The notes: generated by a model from the sequence alone, not told the origin. Shown: positions 1 through 12,308, counted from the first letter of the stretch. The stretch: 64,000 nt of DNA from Aulostomus chinensis (GCA_037954235.1 JBBMOA010000003.1:11243723-11307722); one strand, 5' to 3'. Translations and numbers: made by a program.

Positions 1-773
1 GAGCTAAATCATTTTGTAATCAACATGTCGTGATGGAGGCTCAGCGGCCCCGCAAACATTTACAGTTGGCCAGGCAGTCCTTGTAAACAAGTGTGGTTGT
101 ACAAAAGAGGCAGGTTGAATAATTGATAGGATGTAAGAGGATCTGACTTCGGGGGATTTTGGAGCATTGATTCTGGCTGCGGGGGAATAAGCAGGGGGGT
201 AGAGAGAACGGCTTTCCTGGTGCAAACCTTTATAAATACTGCTCTCTTTCCTTGAGCCCCCTCTTTGTCCAGTTCTGATGATTTTATGTTTGCTGGGAAC
301 AATATTTTCTATCTACTATTTCCAGCGTCTTCCTTCTTCTCCCTTGGTCATTTTTTTTTGTGTAAAATGGTTGGTGAGCCATCAGGCATGTGAGACAACA
401 ACATAGCCAGGGAGAAACAAAAGAGCAGATGGCTACAGAGAGCAAGAGCACAACAGAAATATAAGAGAGAAATGGTGGAACAAGAAACATAGGACAAATT
501 GCACAAGGAGAGAGGAGGTAAACAAAATAGACAAACAGAGAGAGATGGAGAGAGGGAAACTGAAAGCATCTCGGTCAAAAGATAAAGAGAAGAACACTGT
601 CACGGCGAAACATTATTTCACTCCGTCTGCTATGATGGCTGGTTTGTTAGTGATATTTCCCTTCTTTATCTGGATTTAAGTCGTAAATAACCCTATAACA
701 CATGCATGCATCCCTTACCCGAACCTATAAAAATCAAGTCTTCACCTCTAAACTGCCCCTTAAAAGTTTCTTA
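1..773. other. spacer, no gene seen
   Basis: Nothing supportable was found. Purine-rich sequence at 400-600 gives several short minus-strand ORFs without recognisable domains. Confidence 0.6.
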
Positions 774-1164
774 AGCCCCTTTCACACTGCACAAAAATCG
801 CGGGTGAACACGTGTTTGGGTAGAAAGAGTCAACTCTGCATTTTGACCCGCGTCCACCGACCCTCCAAGTGAGCCGGGTGTTTAGCGGCTTGCCTTGGCT
901 CTGCTCGGCTCTCCTGCAGTGTGAAAAAGCACCCCACATTGTCTCAGGTTTCCCGCGACCTTTCTGTGCTGCCTGTCAGGCTGTCATTGTGGAAGCTCTG
1001 GAAAAAAGCTACCGTAAATTCTGGACTATAAGCCACGACTTTTTTTCGACGCTTCATGCCCCGCGTCTTATACTCCGGTGTGTCTTATACGAGGACTTTA
1101 CCTTCACCCTGGGGTGTGGCGGGCAGCAGCAGCGGGCATTAATTCCCTATTGTTCCCAATGGTA

Positions 1165-1237
1165 GCTCCAAGTACCGTACTTAGGGAAATTCCTGGCCAA
1201 ATGTTATGGTAATTTCTCTAAGTACTGTACTTGGAGC
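1165..1237. repeat. 73-bp foldback repeat inside the pogo element
   Basis: Bases 1165-1193 (gctccaagtaccgtacttag and on) and 1208-1237 are inverted copies with two or three mismatches, separated by about 14 bases. Each arm contains the palindrome AAGTAC-GTACTT. It lies between the left terminal repeat and the transposase frame and may be a tiny foldback element or a transposase-binding or regulatory hairpin of the pogo element itself. Confidence 0.75.
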
Positions 1238-1311
1238 GTCCAGTCCATGCTGCGGTGCAGTGTAAAAAGACCATCACACGATATTTTCAGTCATTTGTAC
1301 TCACCCTCAAG

Positions 1312-1629
1312 ATGGAGAGCAGAAGAAGGAATGCTTGTGATGCAGCTTTCAAGTTAAAGGCAATCAATCTGCCGGTTAAAGATGGAAATAGAGCTGCAGC
1401 ACGTAAGTTTGGCATAAACGAATCGATGGTGAGACGCTGGAGGCGGCAACATGACGAACTGACCCAATGCAAAAAGACGACAAAAGCTTTCAGAGGTCAC
1501 AATAGCAGATGGCCCGGACTTGAAAACGCTCTGGAAGACTGGGTCAAAACGCGAGAACGGGTGGCCGAGGTGTTTCCGCCGTGCACCGCGGCTTATTTAC
1601 CTGTGCGGCTTATACGTGTACAAAGTTGA
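1312..1629 (+). pseudogene. truncated pogo-like transposase, DNA-binding N-terminus only
   Basis: From the ATG at 1312 the frame gives 105 residues. Residues 10-50 (AFKLKAINL, then GNRAAARKFGINESMVRRWRR) form the helix-turn-helix typical of Brinker-type/pogo transposase N-termini. Residues 52-75 (KKTTKAFRGHNSRWPGLEN, then ALEDWV) match the linker and the start of the CENP-B-type second domain. After about residue 80 the frame runs into the 3' terminal region of the element, so the rest of the CENP-B domain and the DDE domain are deleted. The frame opens upstream at 1231, but that part lies partly in a hairpin insertion, so I prefer 1312. A DNA-binding-only product could still be translated; nothing shows that it is. 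Confidence 0.7.
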
Positions 1630-1704
1630 TTTTTCCCTAAAATAAGCATCTGCGGCTTACATAAAGGTGCGCTCTATCGTCCGGAATTTACGGTAAATAA
1701 AATT

Positions 1705-1730
1705 GGGCTGGGCTGGGCTGGGCTGGGCTG
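1705..1730. repeat. (GGGCT)n pentanucleotide repeat
   Basis: About five perfect GGGCT units lie just right of the pogo insertion, within the Harbinger-like element. Confidence 0.9.
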
Positions 1731-1975
1731 CGAGAGCTGCTCACTCATCTCTCAATAAAGTTTTGGCCTCTGCAATAAGATCAGTCTTCCTGTTGATGTC
1801 CCAGAGACTTGATTTCACTCCTTTTTCTCAAACAATTTACATGTGTATGATATTAGGTGACTTAATCTCTGCTCGGTAACTCCCACCAATCGGGGAACCT
1901 TAAACGTGAACTGCACAAGCGCAATTGTGTTTATAAACAACTTGTATGGTGATCTTCAAATCTTTTTTATCGATC

Positions 1976-2284
1976 ATGGCAGCGCACTGGCAAGACCGTG
2001 AAGTCCGTGAGCCGCGGGGAAGAGGAGATCAAGAGGAGATCCAGATTTCTGGAACCGTACGTGACACAGTGATTTATGGGAACAACACCGGCATTTTGAG
2101 ACATGCCACACTTTTTTTGCGTTATGATGACGTTGTCAGCACGATGACGTACGAGAGAGAAAAACGCAGGCACGCAGGCCTCTCAGCGGGAGCTCAGACC
2201 TGCGTCTGCTGGAAGCTTGAATGCGCCCTAATGCTGAGCAAACATGGTTACAAAACCTGCTTTGACACGCCTGTTTCAGTGTGA
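1976..2284 (+). pseudogene. broken Myb/SANT-like protein fragment of the Harbinger-like element
   Basis: The frame begins MAAHWQDREVREPRG and contains QISGTVRDTVIYG. A tryptophan followed by an acidic residue near the start, then charged helices, is the pattern of Myb/SANT or MADF DNA-binding domains found in the second ORF of PIF/Harbinger transposons. After about residue 45 the similarity is lost and the frame runs into the element's right arm. The usual later tryptophans are missing, so it is surely non-functional. The ATG at 1976 follows an AT-rich leader; an in-frame ATG at 1946 is less likely. Confidence 0.4.
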
Positions 2285-2300
2285 AAAGGGTATTAGAAAG

Positions 2301-2560
2301 TGAGGACAGACAAAATGTCCTCAAGTTCCTATAATGCCCTTAGAAAAATGGTTTTAAAGTACACTTACTCATGGTACTATCTTCAACCACAATTCAAATT
2401 CATTCATTTTTATGCCCTAGCCCTAACCATCACAATTCGTTACTAAATGCCTAACCCTGACCAAACCTGAACCCAACTCTATGTCCAACGGAGCCCTGAC
2501 CCTCAAAAAGCCATTTTAAGTTGTGGGGCAACAATGTTGGCCCCACAAAGCCCATTAAAC
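2301..2560. mobile_element. CCTAAC-rich dispersed fish repeat, copy 1
   Basis: The block opens with gtgaggacagacaaaatgtc, passes through degenerate CCTAACC-like words, and closes with a TGTGGGGC...GGCCCCACA inverted pair (near 2522-2547). The same ingredients recur at 57930-58190. I recognise this as a common dispersed fish repeat with GTCCTCA-type ends, probably a MITE, but I cannot name the family. Confidence 0.5.
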
Positions 2561-3036
2561 CTAACATGCTTTCAGCCCCTGCATTTAAATTTTAAATCTT
2601 CAAAAGGCAATTCAGGATCTGGGAAGGCTCTTGTCCAGAGTGTTTGCCCTGGTTGAAAATCCAGTCTTCCAATCAGCAACCCCATCTGAAATGACGCAGT
2701 TAACTCAGGGTGAGGGATTCAAAACAACAATGGTGGCATTGCGGCAGTTAAGTCATAGACAGAACTGATGTTACCATGAAGCTGTTTTGAAAAGACTCCC
2801 AGGAATAATGGCTCTAGAAACACAACAGCATTTTGCCTAAAGAATGTTTCTCCAAGGATCAGATGACTTTTTATGTTCTCCTTACTGAATTTAGAGAAGT
2901 TCAAAGTAAAATCAATATAAGCAAGCTGAGAAATTTGTCTCCTGATGCTCTCGCTCTGAATGAGAGGGTTAAATAAAAACCATGAGACTTCTTTTCCATT
3001 TTGGATCTACAGTTTTGATCCAAAAAAAGGAAATTT
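2561..3036. other. spacer, no gene seen
   Basis: No gene or repeat could be supported; short ORFs here have no domain signal. Confidence 0.5.
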
Positions 3037-3050
3037 GGAAAAATACAGGA

Positions 3051-3440
3051 CGGCACGGTGGTGCAAGGCTGCACAGTGGTTAGCGCTGTGGCCTCACAGC
3101 AAGAAGGTTCCAGGTTTGAGTCTCGGCTCGGGCACTGGATCTTTCTGTGTGGAGTCTCCATGTTCTCCCTGTTCCTGTATGGGTTCTCTCTGGTACTCCA
3201 GCTTCCTCCCACAGTCCAAAGTCATCAAGAAGGGACGAGGCTGATTGATACTCTAAATTGACCGTAGGTGTGACTGTGAATGTAAATGGTTGTCTGTCTC
3301 TATGTGTTGGCCCTGTGATGGACTGGTGACCTGTCCAGGGTGAACCCCGCCTCTCGCCTGTTGATGCTGGGATAGGCTCCAGCCCCCCCACGACCCTTAA
3401 TGTAGGAATAAGCGGAAGACAATGGATGGTTGGATGGATG
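3051..3440 (+). mobile_element. tRNA-derived SINE, full copy (first of a tandem pair)
   Basis: It shares its full length with the copies at 16141, 32643 and 60491: a promoter-like head, a middle with gtggagtctccatgttctcc, and a 3' part ending gataagcgg-like then GATG repeats. The A-box region carries a short insertion (gtgcaaggctgcacagtgg) not found in the other copies. A truncated copy follows directly at 3441. The pair may be flanked by a degenerate duplication, ggaaaaatac (3037) and ggaaaaacaa (3630), which would mean it inserted as a dimer. Confidence 0.8.
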
Positions 3441-3629
3441 TCATGGTGGTGCAGTGGTTAGAACTGTCGCCTCACAGCTAGAAGGTTCCAGGTTTGAGTC
3501 CCGGCTCCATCACAGGATCTTTCTTTGTGAGTCTCCATGTTCTCCCTGTTCCTGTGTGGGTTCTCTCTGGTACTCCAGCTTCCTCCCACAGTCCAAAGAC
3601 ATCAAAAATGGATGGAATAATGGATGGAT
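3441..3629 (+). mobile_element. tRNA-derived SINE, internally deleted (second of the tandem pair)
   Basis: The head (tggtgcagtggttag), the B-box-like ggtttgagtccc and the middle are present up to the cagtccaaagacatcaa segment. The sequence then jumps directly to the GATG tail, missing about 190 bp of the 3' part. Confidence 0.8.
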
Positions 3630-4194
3630 GGAAAAACAAAATAAGTGGCTTGCTAACAGCAAGGCATACTAATACTAATGGTACCCACTTGCAGGGAGTG
3701 TTCGCTAAAATGGGGATTTTAGTTTTTCACAGAACAAATTAAAACTTGTCTCATGTTTAACCACTACAGGAGGCATCTGAGCTGGCAGTGAATCTCTAGG
3801 ATGAATTGCTGGTGTGGGGCTGTTTTTGGTGCTGGCAAAGTGGCTGCTCACCTTGCTAGCCAGGCCTTGCTGCTCGCCTGCTAGCTGGCCGGCGAGCACT
3901 GGCGGTCTTCTGTCGGTATTGAATCATGCTGAGATGTGCTGATGGCTTGAATGTTTGTGATTTCCTACATTTGGAATACAGCTCATTCATGTTTAATACA
4001 CGAATCATTTCAACAACCCCTGACCCGTATCACTCAACAGTGACGTTAAATGATGTAATTGGTTACTGTTGAAGTAAACAGCTGCAGTGGAAATGTAGTC
4101 ATACTGAGGAACTAAGTGAAAGGAAATGCATTCCAGTCAGCCAAGCTACACTGAACACTACGAGTAAGTTTTCCCCATTTTCAGACCCCATATA

Positions 4195-4195
<1 letters not shown>

Positions 4196-4279
<84 letters not shown>

Positions 4280-4307
4280 GTGTGTGCACACACACACACA
4301 CACACAT
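4196..4307. repeat. compound GT/AT microsatellite plus TG-CA hairpin
   Basis: A GT run (4196-4210) continues into about 31 AT units (4211-4273). A few bases later gatgtgtgtg (4277-4286) is followed by a CA run ending in cacacacatc, so this second part can fold on itself. Confidence 0.95.
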
Positions 4308-6589
4308 CTTATGACTGCAAGCTTCACATTCATGTCACACCTGCAGTGTGAGAGGCGAGCTTATCTGTGATTGTTTCACTGGAATACTGGAGGAGAGAAA
4401 ACCTCTAACAGTTGTACTCAGTCATCTCATCAAAAAGACGAGATCAGTATATGACAGGTCTCAGCGCTGGTCAAATGCAAAAACACAGCTGCCTTGTTAT
4501 TGTTGTGTTATTACGCTCCACTCAAATGCAAATCTCTCTTTGAACCACGTCACACAGCCGTACCTTTAGGTGCTTTTCACACTACATTCCATGTTTTTTT
4601 TATGAGAATACATCACAGACACACAAGTATTGTACAAATCACAATCAGAATTATAGCTACATCAAAGTGACTCAGATTCACATTTCTCCTCAGACAACTC
4701 AAGACTGAAGTTGCCGCAGTATAAAGTTCCTGTCTTGCTTTGCTGTAACACTTTGCAATTAATTCTGATGGCTATGCTAATGCTTTCCCACCTCTTGGCA
4801 ACTCTCTTTGGTTTCCTACAGTGCTCGTGTCGGGAAAAATGAAAAAAGATCAGGCCTGTTTTTTTTTTTTTTTTGGACTTGCTGCAGGATTTGCTTTACT
4901 TCAAATGAGGCTGATTTTGTGCATGAAGTAACTGAGAACAGTGGGTGGCATCTCCCAGACAAGAGACATGTGTTTGTTTGGCACTGGGTGGGTGGATTAC
5001 ATCATCTAGTTGTCCGCCTCATGGCCATGCACTCCTCTATGCAGACACAAAGACAACGTGCTAAGACCATCATCAGAGGAAATTTGCTCAGTCGCGTTGA
5101 AAGCGCACGCTTCTCACAATAGCCACTGGCCATGCTAAATCATTAGCCTGTCACTTCTTTGGGGTTGAGTCCAATTATTCTCTCAATCCGCCTCCAGACC
5201 AAATTGCATTATTGCAATTACATCCATTGCATGACATATTGTAGTGGCGAGGGTGTACGAGATGGGGAAAGAAAGAAAGAAAGAAAAGGGCTGGAAAAAA
5301 GAAAAAGATAATGGGGGGGATAATTTCTGTGGCATTATGAAGCACTAGGAAACGTCTCACAATCGACGTTTGTATTTACGACATAAACATCTCCCGCTTT
5401 ACTCTTGGATCAAGATATTTCCATGTCAGACTGATTTTTGCTCCCCGTTATAAGACTTTTCTGTCTCTTTCTCTTCACTTTCTCTGTGTCTACCTGACTC
5501 TCTCTCCTCCCCCTATCTTTCGTTCACAGTCTCTCACCACAGCTTTTGCTGTCACAGCACTCTTGTCATCAGGCTGTCATCGCTAATCAGGAGACACTGC
5601 TGATCATTGTGCATCAGATCATGTTCCAGGCCTTCCACTCTGATGAAATTCGAGTTGTTATACAGCATGGTCCTGTCAAACCCGCTGCCTGTTCTGGTGC
5701 CGTCACCTGCTTGAACTGCAGATCATAGTTCCTGCCAAGAGAGTCTGCTCTGCCAGTGGGATGTGAAAGTGTCATACTGAGGTGTTTGTCAGTTACACGG
5801 ACTGACTTCACACTGATGAGATATTGGCTTCGAGTTCCACCAGGAGGCTCTAAATTATGACTTAAAATAATACATGCTTACTATATGATTAGGAAGAGAC
5901 TGCCCAGTGTGAGGACAGTTAATATTTACAGGAGGAGCTTTGCAGTGCTCCAAAATCTATTTATATAATGACTGGTCAGCGTAGTGGAGGCTGTTATTTT
6001 GCCAGCTCTTACCCTGCTGCTCGCCCCTGAAACTGTTTGTAAGTGTGCCCTTGCGCGTGTACTGAGGAGCCTGTCTGCAGCAAGACCCTGGACCCAAATG
6101 TAATTAGACTTGGTAATGATATGGCCTGTTTACAGCTTAAGCCCTCTGCTAATGATAAATGCAGTTGACGTATGTAGTCCAGACTCCAGTTCAAAAAGAC
6201 ACTCTGGGACAAGCTCCATGTCAGTTAGTCAGCCAGTGGTGATGTATCATTCATTTATAGCCTGCGCAGAGACGGATGTCCTCGGAGAGCTTGTGGACTG
6301 ACCACAGATTTGACAACCAACAAATCACACTGGAATTACAGCAGGCCGTCCTCTTAGTGAGGATATGATTACAACTGCTTTGCTGGATTGGAGTTCTTTA
6401 AACCTGATTCTCATGGTGGTCACATGGAAGTGTTCAGGTGATGGGGATGACAAAGGTCTGTGCGCTTAACACTGGAAGAATGCCAGGAGCTTGAAATGAA
6501 ATGAAGTGCCATGCTACCTGGGGGTCACCATGAATACACTCCCTGGAATATATGTTTCCCTCATTAATCCTCCCAGAATGTGTGCATTT

Positions 6590-6591
<2 letters not shown>

Positions 6592-6628
<37 letters not shown>

Positions 6629-6700
6629 CATTCATGCGTGTGGGCGCATGTGTGTGTGCTTGTGTGCGTGCACGTGTGTGTGTGCATGACTGTGTCTGTG
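6592..6700. repeat. (GT)n microsatellite, pure then interrupted
   Basis: The run is pure from 6592 to 6627 and continues as interrupted TG/GC words to about 6700. The Cys-Val and His-Thr ORFs across it are artefacts. Confidence 0.95.
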
Positions 6701-9700
6701 TGTGAAGGCCGTGGTCTTGCTCTCCAGGGGGTGAGATGGTGGGATGATCAGGGCTCGTTGCATGGTGATATGACAGCGCTGGGGCAGAGCAGGGCCAGTC
6801 GGTGCAGCTCCATCTGTGGCCCTTCTGTTCCTTCACTGCCTGACCTTTGACTGTCTTTAGGTGTTACATGACAAGGATATCTGAGCCGCGGCCCTGCAGG
6901 GCCACTACTGCTGCAGGCTGAGTACATTTGGTTGGTTGGTAGTATGAATGTGCCTGGGGTAGCTCCAGAATAAATCCCACATCCTGTCAAAGTTAAAATG
7001 GCTTTAAGATTCAGGAGTCAATGATAGTGGAAAGATGTGAGAGTGGATTTTGTAGAGGCTTTGATCCACACTTGACACTGTGCTAATGAAAGGAAAAAAA
7101 ACTGTCACTTCACAGCGTTAATTTGGGTGTAATATCCCAAAGTCAGCCAATTCACCGAGGAGAGGAGAAAGAGAAAATTAAGCATCTGCTTCATTTCCCT
7201 AACTGGCCATTGCCAGACTCATTAACAACGCTCATAGAGCCAGAATCCATCGGAGGCAGCTGAAATCCTTGCTGAAACGTGCACACAACCGGTTACACAA
7301 GTAGAGCAGAGCAGTCTACAGTTCCCCTCTATTTGTGAGAATCGGAATGACAGTCTCAAAGGTCAGTCACACAATGACAGCAGATACGTGACAACCAATC
7401 ACAGTAACCTGAAGGAGCCCCTCACAGTATGACAGACGGGAGCCAGTGCTGCTCACGTGGGTTTTGCTATGCTATGAGCATCACTTATTAACCTTTACGG
7501 TGATGACGGTGAGCTGCCTGGTGAGAGTTCTGGGTGAGTGAATGTGAGAGTTGAGTTCATGACAAAATGGTCACTGTGGAATCTCAGAGTAGTTAGACAG
7601 TAACAGTGTTCTCAGTGTTGGAGAGTTAGACGCATCAATTCGCTTTGGAGGAGAAGTTTTTAAAATTCATTAGTGAGAGGCTAATTACAGAAGAACAATG
7701 GGCTTATAATTACATTTGCAATAATTAACACACTTATTGCAACAAAAGGGGCACAATCATCCGCTGATAGCTTATTACTGACGCTACAATCAGATATTCA
7801 GTAATGAGAGAAGCAGCTAAAACTTGGGCTAGTGTGACGGGATCGGGCTTGTTGTTACAGTCTAACATCAAAGTCAACATACTTATGTAAAATAAAGGTA
7901 TGAAAAGATTTACATGCAATACTCATACATTCCAAGTTCTGACTGACATACTGGAACTAGCAAAGTATGACCCGGCTCAGTGGTGCCATCAGTATATTTT
8001 GATACGCGTTTTGATATATCGTATTAGAAAAGGTTGATGGAAATAACCAAACCTGCTGATGCAAACACGACTGACCATTTGTTCCCGCTGCTGATATCTT
8101 CTCTGATTTTCTCAAACTCTGTCCTTGTCTCTAGATGGCACCAACATGGCTGATGCTAGCTGACATTAAAGAACAATTCCAACCCACTCAACTGACAATT
8201 CTTGAAAACCTCTCCTCATCTTTCATTGGTGGATGACTTGAAGTGTGTTTCCAGTTGAAAGCAACAAACACACGTAATCCACATTTACTTGTTTGTGGCA
8301 TTTCCACGATCTTGACAATTAAATGGAAACAAACCTGATGACTTAAACCTCGGTGCGCCACATACTCTACAACGGACGTTTTGGACATGGACACTGTCCG
8401 TGAAATATCCAAAATAAATCTTCATGATTACACAACATTTCTATCCAGGTTGTGGTTATCATGAATCAAAGGAAACTGAATGGGCTATAGCACTTGAGTA
8501 AGTTTCATCTGAAGGGGCTCTACAGCTTGAACTGGAGAGCAATCCTCCACGGGCCATTGATAAAATTGACATCCCTCTTACTGTTCCCCCTCTCCTTCAT
8601 GGGCTGATATTCAGCACGGAAAAATAGCACATTTATCTCACAAGGGCAAGAAAAACATTCAAAACACACCGTGAGAATGATAACAAAACCAGGGAAGCCA
8701 TTCCGCTTCAGAGAAATTTAGAGTTAAGTGAAGGAAATTGCGAAATAGGAAAAAATGTAAACATTAGTGGTGCGATTAGGTGGGCCTGAATGCAGAGAGA
8801 TGTGGGATGTGATGAATGCGATCGTAATTCATGGGAAATAAAGTAAAATTCAACAAAACAGGTGATCGGAAAAAGACTGAAAGAAGAAAAAGAACTAAAA
8901 TGCAGGCTGAAATAATGACATAACAAGAAACGTGAAAAAACATGATGGCTAGGAGGGAACTTAGTGGATGAGAAACTACAGCGCTGATGAGGAGGTGGTC
9001 CCACGAAAACAGAAGGATGCGCACAAAAAAACAGGAAATAAAACCACACAAGAGGGAAGTACATTTCAAAATGAAACAGAAAATCCACATAAAGCTTAAT
9101 CAACAAAATAATAAACTTTGGTCACTTTAAGTGCATAACAGCAAGCATGAAAGTTCAGAACTACAGCTACAATATCTTACAGAATTGAACAAACAGTGAT
9201 AAAGAAGGACAAATAGTCTCTGACAAGGTCACAGCGCAACAGTCTCCTGAGCAAAGTCAGCATAGTTTTGCATACGCTGGCGGAGAACAGGACTTATGTA
9301 TGTCAGTAAAGGCAACACCTGGAACTACTATGTTCGTGAGAGATTCAGCTGGCAGTGGAGACCAAAGAGTCTGCCAAGCATGAGCTCTGGTCTCCAAAAT
9401 GCAGGAGACAGAAAAGATAAACACCACAAACAGACACAATCGTTCACTTTCTGCAAATGTTGGCCCCTTGTAAATCTTTTACTTCAAGGCCATATTTGAA
9501 ACCTTTTGCTCCACTAAAATAAGTTTAAATCATAAATTATGACGACCTTTCCGCGTCAGCCTTTGTGTGGATCCCTGCAGGATGCTGTTGGAAACAAGTG
9601 ACCAAGCCACAGCTGGACTGGAGTATAAGTCAAAGGACATATCTCAAGGTAACTGTTAGACCTCTGTGTTCGACTGATGCTGAAAACAAGCACATCTCTT

Positions 9701-10289
9701 TCACACCTGGCCAGACATGACACAGCTCCACCAGATAGCCCGACAGCTGTTTTCACCAGTCTGCACAATGGTTTCCTGACAGTTTCTGGCTTCATCCCTC
9801 TCCAGGAAATTATGTCTGTAGACACAGTATGTGTCATCATGTCCAATCAATATAGTTAATTGTGTCTACTGCTATTTCATAACCTTTCACACTTCATCAA
9901 AATATGACTCATAACAGACAGGAACACATTCAGGAGCAGAGGCTCTACAGACAAGCGTAATAGTGAGGCAGCTGAGAACCTTGACAGAGTGCAAAGGGAA
10001 GATGTGTTTTTCACAGCAAACGGAGTCCAAACTAATTTAAGGTTTCTGCACAGTGTGAAAGCAGAAATTAATCAAAAAATGAAACAAAATGGAAAAATAG
10101 AACATAGTTTTCTCCATTTTGGTTTCAGATTTCACACTGCAGAGAAGAAATTTAGAGAACACATACTATGCAGTATCAGACCAAAGAAAGCCATTTAACT
10201 CCCTTTAAGTACCTATAGAATTAACCTAAAATTCCCCCCAAAATGATCCTGAGCACTTTGGAGAACACGCGTGATATCAAAGATAGTGC

Positions 10290-10560
10290 TCTACATTTAT
10301 TGCAGAGGACAAAGAAGTATTCAGATCCCTTACTTAAGCAAAAGTACTGTAAAGTACAGTGTAAATGTAAAAATAGACAAGTACATGAAAGCTAAAAGTC
10401 CTGTTCAATTATTTAAGTAAAACCGTTAGTTCGGTCCCTCCTCCTCATGTATAACATCAGTGGAATTGTTGACCAGAAGCACAACTCTATCAGTGCTGCA
10501 GCTGCAGGAGGTGGGAGTTGGTTTGTTTACCATATTAATCAATAATTAGTTTTAGCCTCT
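10290..10560. mobile_element. dispersed fish repeat fragment (candidate)
   Basis: The stretch starting gaagtattcagatcccttac and aagcaaaagtactgtaaag resembles a very common non-autonomous repeat of fish genomes that I recall by its gaagtattcagatcctttac start. No terminal repeats or target duplication could be recognised, so the limits are approximate. Confidence 0.45.
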
Positions 10561-12308
10561 ACAATGACACTCAAAAGAATGAGGAGGAAAATGTTTCACT
10601 GTGATGTCATAAAGGATTATATCCTGACAGGCATCAAACTTGACAAGTTGAAGTATTTTTGTTGTCGCAGACAGAAAAATGCAGTGCTGCTGATAGCCGT
10701 CAGTTTTTATACCACAATATATCTTCCAACCATACTTTATATACACGTAGGATGTATGGAAGGAAAAAACTGAATGTGATGGATTGTGAGATGATTCATT
10801 GGAGAAGAAAGTCAACAAGTGGGTTACGGCCTTCATCTCCAGTAGTTGTTTTTTTTTTTTTTTTTAGCAGATAAATGAATGAGCATTTATATACTTACTG
10901 CAGATTTATCAAATGGATCAGTCATGCACCTTTTCTTAATTTTCCTTTGCGGTAATTCAGTAAGTGTCGAAAGTGGAAATTATTGCAAACCAATGACATT
11001 TTTTCAGCAGCCTGGAACCCTAAAGACCAGGGCCATCTTTTATAAATCATTTATATGTCCAGATGAAGGCGTATGCCACCTTTTAGGCAACTTTGAGATT
11101 TATTAAAAAACAAACGTGACCACAAAATATGCAGTCATCCACAGAAATTCCGACCCACGCTTGCGTGCAATTTGGAGATGAGGGAAACTGGCAAGACTGC
11201 CAGAGAGATTGTGAATTGACGACAGATTGTATGACAGACCTCACAAATTTAATTTCATTTAATATCAAACATAACCACAAGTGTTAAGCACACACATTTG
11301 TAGTTGGCTGGAGTGAAGTATCCATACACAGAGCTGGATTTTCAATGATTTGTAGAACATCTAGTTCTTAGTAAAAGTCTGCTTCACGAGTGCTTTCTGG
11401 CTGTTCCCACCACCGGAGCAGAGGGGAGCGCCAGTGCAGATTTTTGATATTAATGTCTAATGTGGGAAACACCAAGTTCCATTGTAGTTTTAATATGGAA
11501 AATGGCTGCAGTGAACACAAACTGTCAGATGCACTGGACACACCTCGGCATCACCACACACTCCTCACCACATGAGCATGAACTGTGTCACTTACGAAGT
11601 GTGTAAATAAAACCAGTAGCACATCAGTCTTGTCACAGTACAGCCGAGTTCACCGCAGGAATGCTTCGACGTTAAGATGAATCACCTCCAAATTTCTATT
11701 TTTAAATCGATTGATGCAGTATTGCTGTTATGGTGTGATGTCATCAGACCCATGTCAGTAACTACATGGATTCTGATGTGACACTCGTGCACACTGATGC
11801 ATGATCCACTTTTCTAGCCCTTCCTTGTGGCTGTTGCCGTGATTCAACGTGAGGAACCGCTGATCAATTTCATTCACTCAATATTCACCAGCTGCTTGAC
11901 AGCAACCATTTATGGTTGAATGTGGGCGTGTCCAAGCAGGAAGTGAGGCAAATTTCACAAGCACATATTTCTCAGACAGACTGTGGCTTATTAAAGGCAA
12001 TCAGCCAAAGGACATGCTGGTTTATAAATCTGGATATTTTTGTGCACCCATAATTTCTGTGCTTCATCTGTAGATCACCTGCCTTAAGCTTTCCTGCACA
12101 GTTTTATAACTGACCAGTGATAGAATCATACAATTCTACAATCTACAATTCTACAATTTCATTTAGCAGACGCTTTTGTCCAAAGCGACGTACAACACAA
12201 GCAAGAATTCAGACTTAAGGAAAAACCCATAAGAAGCGCAAAAGTGCTTCAGTTGTGATTTGGTCACAGGTATTGCCATCTAGTGGCAGAAGAAGAGTGG
12301 CCTCCCCC

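Larger units (their letters stand above)
1012..1693 (+). mobile_element. pogo-type DNA transposon, internally deleted, nested in the Harbinger-like element
   Basis: The ends are inverted repeats: TACCGTAAATTCTGGAC at 1010 and, reversed, TACCGTAAATTCCGGAC ending at 1695. The outermost TA on each side is the expected TA target duplication of Tc1/mariner/pogo elements. The interior encodes the N-terminal DNA-binding region of a pogo-like transposase (1312-1629), but the DDE catalytic part is absent. At about 680 bp it is a deletion derivative, neither autonomous nor a minimal MITE. It interrupts the left half of the 774-2292 element, so it is the younger of the two. Confidence 0.8.
774..2292 (+). 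mobile_element. long Harbinger-like DNA transposon copy, decayed, with nested insertion
   Basis: The two ends are inverted copies of CCCYTTTCACACTG, and both are flanked by TTA (771-773 and 2293-2295), the three-base target site duplication typical of PIF/Harbinger elements. A second, shorter copy at 31479-31788 shares both arms. The interior carries a pogo-type element (1012-1693), a GGGCT pentamer run (1705-1730), an AATAAA near 1754, and a broken reading frame starting MAAHWQDREVRE that resembles the Myb/SANT-like accessory protein of fish Harbinger elements. No transposase is visible. The superfamily rests on the TTA duplication and that short peptide, so it is tentative; the element boundaries are firmer. 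Confidence 0.65.
3640..12130. other. spacer with microsatellites, no gene seen
   Basis: This 8.5-kb stretch holds microsatellites at 4196-4307 and 6592-6700, a poly-T (4859-4874), an AAAG run (5268-5286) and a dispersed repeat near 10290-10560. The remaining short ORFs on both strands have no recognisable domain, splice context or codon bias. I see no exon in it. Confidence 0.55.

Noticed and set aside
774..2292. piggyBac-type element with TTAA target
   Set aside because: The left end shows TTAA, but both right ends show TATTAG; TTA on both sides of both copies fits better.
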